DNA of 64,000 nucleotides from Alisma plantago-aquatica (taxonomy: Eukaryota; Streptophyta; Magnoliopsida; Alismatales; Alismataceae), in assembly GCA_963693085.1 (NCBI GenBank), contig OY856409.1, positions 296,522,058 through 296,586,057 on the forward strand. The letters are read 5' to 3'. Position 1 is the first letter of the stretch. Every line of letters begins with the position of its first letter. Below are positions 60,501-64,000 of the stretch, in pieces. The notes below the pieces were generated by a model that did no database searches, was not told the origin of the DNA, and saw only the letters and a program-made list of their open reading frames with translations. The position numbers and the translations under genes are program-made.

Positions 60501-62200
60501 AACATCTTATCAACAACCATAGCTGACACAAGACAGGTGGGCATGATCTTTCTTTCACCTTGAAAGATCCATGTGTTGCTTTCATCAGCAAACACATCCA
60601 ACTTGGATTCACAATCCAAGACAACTCTATACCTCTCTAAGGTATCCATCCCGAGGATTATATCAAATCCTTGCATATCAAGTGGTATAAGGTCCACTTG
60701 AATGCGATGGTCAGAAAAGAAGAGGATGCAGGGAGAACATACCTCCTGCAAAATGGCAGACCCACTCAACGGAGTCTCTAACAACAAACTATCTACTCTA
60801 TGACTAACAGTCACATTGCAGTTACGAATCACTTCATGAGTGATGAAAGAGTGCGTAGCACCCGGATCAATCAGAACGGATACAACACAGGATGTAGACA
60901 TATCAGAATATAAAAGTTTCATCTGACCTGCCACTACCCGTGGATTGACCACTGCCTCAGGTGGGTTCATAGCATAGAACCTCGCCATCGCCTGGTGTTG
61001 AGGTGGTGCTGATGATCCAGCTTGAGACGCTTGTCCACATCCTCGAGCTGCTCCTTGATGTTGTCTGCTCTGAGATCTCTATTGATTCTGTCTCGGAGGT
61101 TGTTGTGTCACACTAGTAGGCCTAGAACGGCAATCCTTCATCAGGTGTCCCACCTTACCACAGTTGTAACAACTCCTCTCCTGTTGTTGTGGTTTGGGTG
61201 GTCCAGTGACTGACACAGATGCATAACTGTGCGTCCCTTGAAGCGGTTGACTCCGTCCTCTACCTCTGCTTGGTGTCCATTGAGTTTGAAAACTCGATCT
61301 GGGTGGTGGAGGGTTAGGTGCAGAGAATCTAGGTTTCTTGGAATCCCTAGATGAAGAACCCTGGAACTGTGGATATCTTTTATGGGTTTGTCTCTTCTCA
61401 ACCACAGATCTCGCTATCCTTCGGACTGACTCAACGAAGGTAGAGAATCTCTCTCTGTTTTCTAAGGCAGACACAGGGGTTGACATATCAGAATTCAAAC
61501 CCTTCTCGAATCTTCTGATTCTTTCCTCATCCGTAGCAGCCATGTGCAGACAGAACCGCAACAACTCCATGAACTTAGCTTCATATTCACTAATGTTCAT
61601 CATACCCTGCCTTAGTTTCTCAAACTGAGAGATCTTCTCATCTAGGAAGGTCTTTGGAAAGTATCTATTGATAAATTCCCGACGAAACTCTTCCCATGAG
61701 AACTCTACTCCAGGTCTCTTCTGCTCTTCCATGTTCCACCAGTGACCAACATTGCCTTTGAGAAGATAGACAGCATGTCTAACCTTCTCAGCTTCCGGAA
61801 TGATAAGAATCCTGAAAGCCTTCTCCAACTCTGTCAACCATAAGTCAGCATCTGCAGGGTCGGTAGTCCCGAAGTACTCGGTAGCTCTGACATGACGAAG
61901 TCGTTCGAATGTCTTACCGATACCTTGTGCTTCAGGCTGGATAGGTTCCCTAGGTGCAGGAATGGGCATCCTATCAGTTATATGTGTCATGGCAGTCATG
62001 AACTGCCCGAACATCGTCTGTACAACTGGGTTACTCATGTCAGCTGGGTCGAACTGGGGTGGCTCTCTTGGCGACTCAGGTGCAGGTTGTTCTATCCTCG
62101 GAACCCTTGCACCACCTCGAGGTGCACTAGCACTACTCTCTGCCACGTACTCATCATGATGTTCTGACTTCCTTAGGTATCTTCTTCTCCTGAGGAGCAA
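57515..62200 (-). pseudogene. gag-pol: chromovirus gag-pol polyprotein with four TAG stops
   Basis: One minus-strand frame of 1562 codons with no frameshift and only four interruptions, all TAG (first base at 61081, 58999, 58696 and 58267). Gag: core GHWWNMEEQ and EFINRYFP, then zinc knuckle CYNCGKVGHLMKDC. Protease: [40 protein letters not shown], catalytic [10 protein letters not shown] (about 59860). RNase [28 protein letters not shown]. Integrase: H2C2, MDFVVGLP (Asp), VSDRGPQF (Asp) and SER (Glu), so the DDE triad is intact. The end (EEGPVSILDNR, then VKVLWNHRGVEEATWE) is a chromodomain, which in this clade directs insertion into heterochromatin. The expected initiator position reads TTG at 62200, with a stop just upstream, so the start codon may also be lost. 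Confidence 0.95.
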
Positions 62201-62284
62201 AAGATTCTATTAGATAAGGAAGGAGTACTAAAGATAGACTCGACATCCTAAGTCCTATGCCTCTGTAGACTCAACTGACCTAGA

Positions 62285-62296
62285 GCTCTGATACCA
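62285..62296 (-). other. chromovirus PBS, tRNA-Met
   Basis: Minus-strand TGGTATCAGAGC, the exact complement expected for the 3' end of plant initiator tRNA-Met, 5 bases from the LTR end at 62302. Confidence 0.92.
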
Positions 62297-62301
62297 CTAA
62301 T

Positions 62302-64000
62302 TGTGGGCTCTGATCTCCAAACCAAGACATAAACACGATTAAAACTTAGCGGAAGCGATTCGATAATCAGCTGAAGACAAAAATCACAGGAAATTAAAAC
62401 TTTTTGAGACAAGAGCTTGGATTCATAAAAACTCCTTTCATAAAGTGAGATAAACTTGTTTACATCTCAGGATAATTACTTCTTAAGTAATTATATACAT
62501 CAAGATACAAAATCTCAAGATCACATAACACAAGACTCCAAGACCTGAGAGTATAGAGGACACATAGGACTGACTCTAACTACACCACATGGCAGACTAA
62601 ATATCCACCTGAGATTACTGTTGCTCCTGGTGCTGCTGCTGCTGAGACTGGTCACCTGTAGGCTGGTTCCTTCGTCTCCGACGTCCACCTAAAAAGTTGA
62701 AGTCTACGGGGTGAGACAATTTTACATAATTGTCCCAGCGAGAGTTATAACTCTTTGCCAGAAGCTTTAATATACCATCAGAGAATATCTTAAGCAGTAA
62801 AGCCTTCAAAGTAGTAGATAACAGTTGCAACTATAACAAGATCTCAACATTTATGAGATATGAAGAAGTAGAAGCACTATAACAATGTAACATCAATCAA
62901 CTAACTTGGAGTTATCTCTAACAAGTATACTACGTGGTTGATTATGTTTTACAAACAACATTATGCCCTGTGGAGATGAGGCATACCACTCATACTCCAA
63001 CTAATCGCTGAGAAGTCACATCAGTATCATACATAGGTCACTAAGAGAGCCGGATTCTCATGACCTTCACCTTCCTCAGTCAGTGAGAGGATCACTTGTA
63101 GGACATCTCGTGTCTCTACTATTATAGCTTACCAGGGTAAACTGGTCCTTCGCTATTCTAGAGTCACAGTGGCATTCTGTACTCTCTTCGTCATCAGGAG
63201 ATTTCATGTTTATCTCCACTGATACAGATATCTGTGTTTTCTTCGTCATCAAGAGGTTTCATGTTTACCTACCACTGATACGGTATGGAATTATAGTGAA
63301 GGATGGACGGATTACGCATTTACGTCACTTTCCTACACTAGGATGTAAGGTTATACACATCCATGTACCCCACATACTCAAAAGTATGTGCTCCAGGAAT
63401 TCCCTGAGGAAAACCTGTTTCACCATCACTTGATCTCTGACAATGATGGATCTATGATCAGGGATCTACATTATACTTGATTAGTTAGGTACATTCAGTA
63501 TTCTTTAACAACATACATTGTTCTTCAAACAATAATCAGTAGCATAACAGCTAAAACAACAGAATACTAAATGTAATAGGCCTAACTCATATCAATCATA
63601 ATTTCTCATCATACTCATCACAAGTCATCTCCAAAGCATGACTTTGATGGTATTCATGGCTCTCACAGCCCATTATCAACATAGGATGCCATTGACAAGG
63701 CATCAAGTTACTTTTCTTATTCATAAGGCTAACAACATGCCTTCAACGAATATAATATCAACATCCATACCTGGATATGATCACCTTCATATCAGAACCT
63801 GCATGGTTAATTCAACTGATAAAGGTAATACAAAATAAGGAATATACTTCCCACTTTTGTCATAAGAGTTAAATCCTCTGATTCTCATAAATTGGAGTTT
63901 AATACTTATTTGCATGCCATTACCCCTGAATTAGGGTTTACTATTCACATTAAGGTGAATTGATCTCATATCATCATCATGTATGAGTAACATCATCATT
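62302..64000 (-). repeat. chromovirus 5' LTR (truncated by window end)
   Basis: Matches 51201-51995 plus 53391-54284, without the solo-LTR insertion. A 71-codon minus-strand frame at 62615-62830, with a GGRRRRRN stretch and a Gln-rich tail, is present here but broken in the other copy. The upstream part of the LTR, including any palindromes, is outside the window. Confidence 0.92.

Larger units (their letters stand above)
51201..64000 (-). mobile_element. Ty3/Gypsy chromovirus (Tekay/Del-like), truncated by window
   Basis: Minus-strand element: 5' LTR 64000 down to 62302 (continues outside), PBS 62296-62285, gag-pol 62200-57515, PPT, 3' LTR 57465-51201. The chromodomain-like end of integrase, the CCHC Gag, the tRNA-Met PBS and a TGTAACATCCC LTR start all fit chromoviruses. 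The LTRs are about 1-3% different over the shared stretch by eye, so it is younger than the element it interrupts. The right TSD is outside the window; the left candidate is ACAAC (51196-51200). Confidence 0.93.

Overview
This window is angiosperm nuclear DNA made almost entirely of transposable elements. No intact host gene, tRNA, rRNA or CRISPR array is visible. The grounds for calling it a plant are the Athila and chromovirus Ty3/Gypsy lineages, tRNA-Asp and tRNA-Met primer sites, a plant-type L1 LINE, a tRNA-derived SINE, a hAT-like MITE and a fragment of plastid rpoC1. The species cannot be named from this. All identities and similarity levels are read by eye.

Layout. (1) 1-12455: AT-rich filler with a 197-bp MITE (8-bp TSD), a 110-bp SINE (12-bp TSD), short tandem repeats and a plastid rpoC1 fragment near 7.65-7.86 kb. 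(2) 12461-27734: a complete Athila-type element on the plus strand, flanked by GTATC, with 2.4-kb LTRs, a frameshifted gag, a one-frame pol with five stop codons, and an ATHILA ORF-1 (env-like) gene before the 3' LTR. (3) 29237-33680: an L1 LINE with a 14-bp TSD and poly(A), whose 5' part (ORF1 plus endonuclease) is inverted relative to its reverse transcriptase part, the twin-priming pattern. (4) 33695-41803: AT-rich filler. (5) 41804-51200: an old minus-strand Ty3/Gypsy element in an INT-LTR-INT-LTR arrangement with 4.9-kb LTRs. (6) 51201 to the window end: a younger minus-strand chromovirus (Tekay/Del-like) inserted in an LTR of element 5. Its gag-pol is a single frame broken only by four TAG codons. 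A 1390-bp solo LTR sits inside its 3' LTR with a GACAT TSD. Its 5' LTR runs off the window.

The most unusual signal is shared by the LTRs. Three unrelated families (Athila, chromovirus, solo LTR) each carry clusters of short CpG-containing palindromes built on the same GACCG/CGGTC core, and in the Athila element many neighbouring copies start 19-20 bp apart. A further Athila cluster lies just upstream of the env-like ORF. A decayed 20-bp-period block at 4.55 kb may be a fourth case. None of the protein-coding content explains this pattern.

Functionally, each autonomous element was a self-contained replication unit (Gag particle, protease, RT/RNase H, integrase; the LINE used nicking by its endonuclease). 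All coding copies here are broken, so any present mobility would need proteins from elsewhere.
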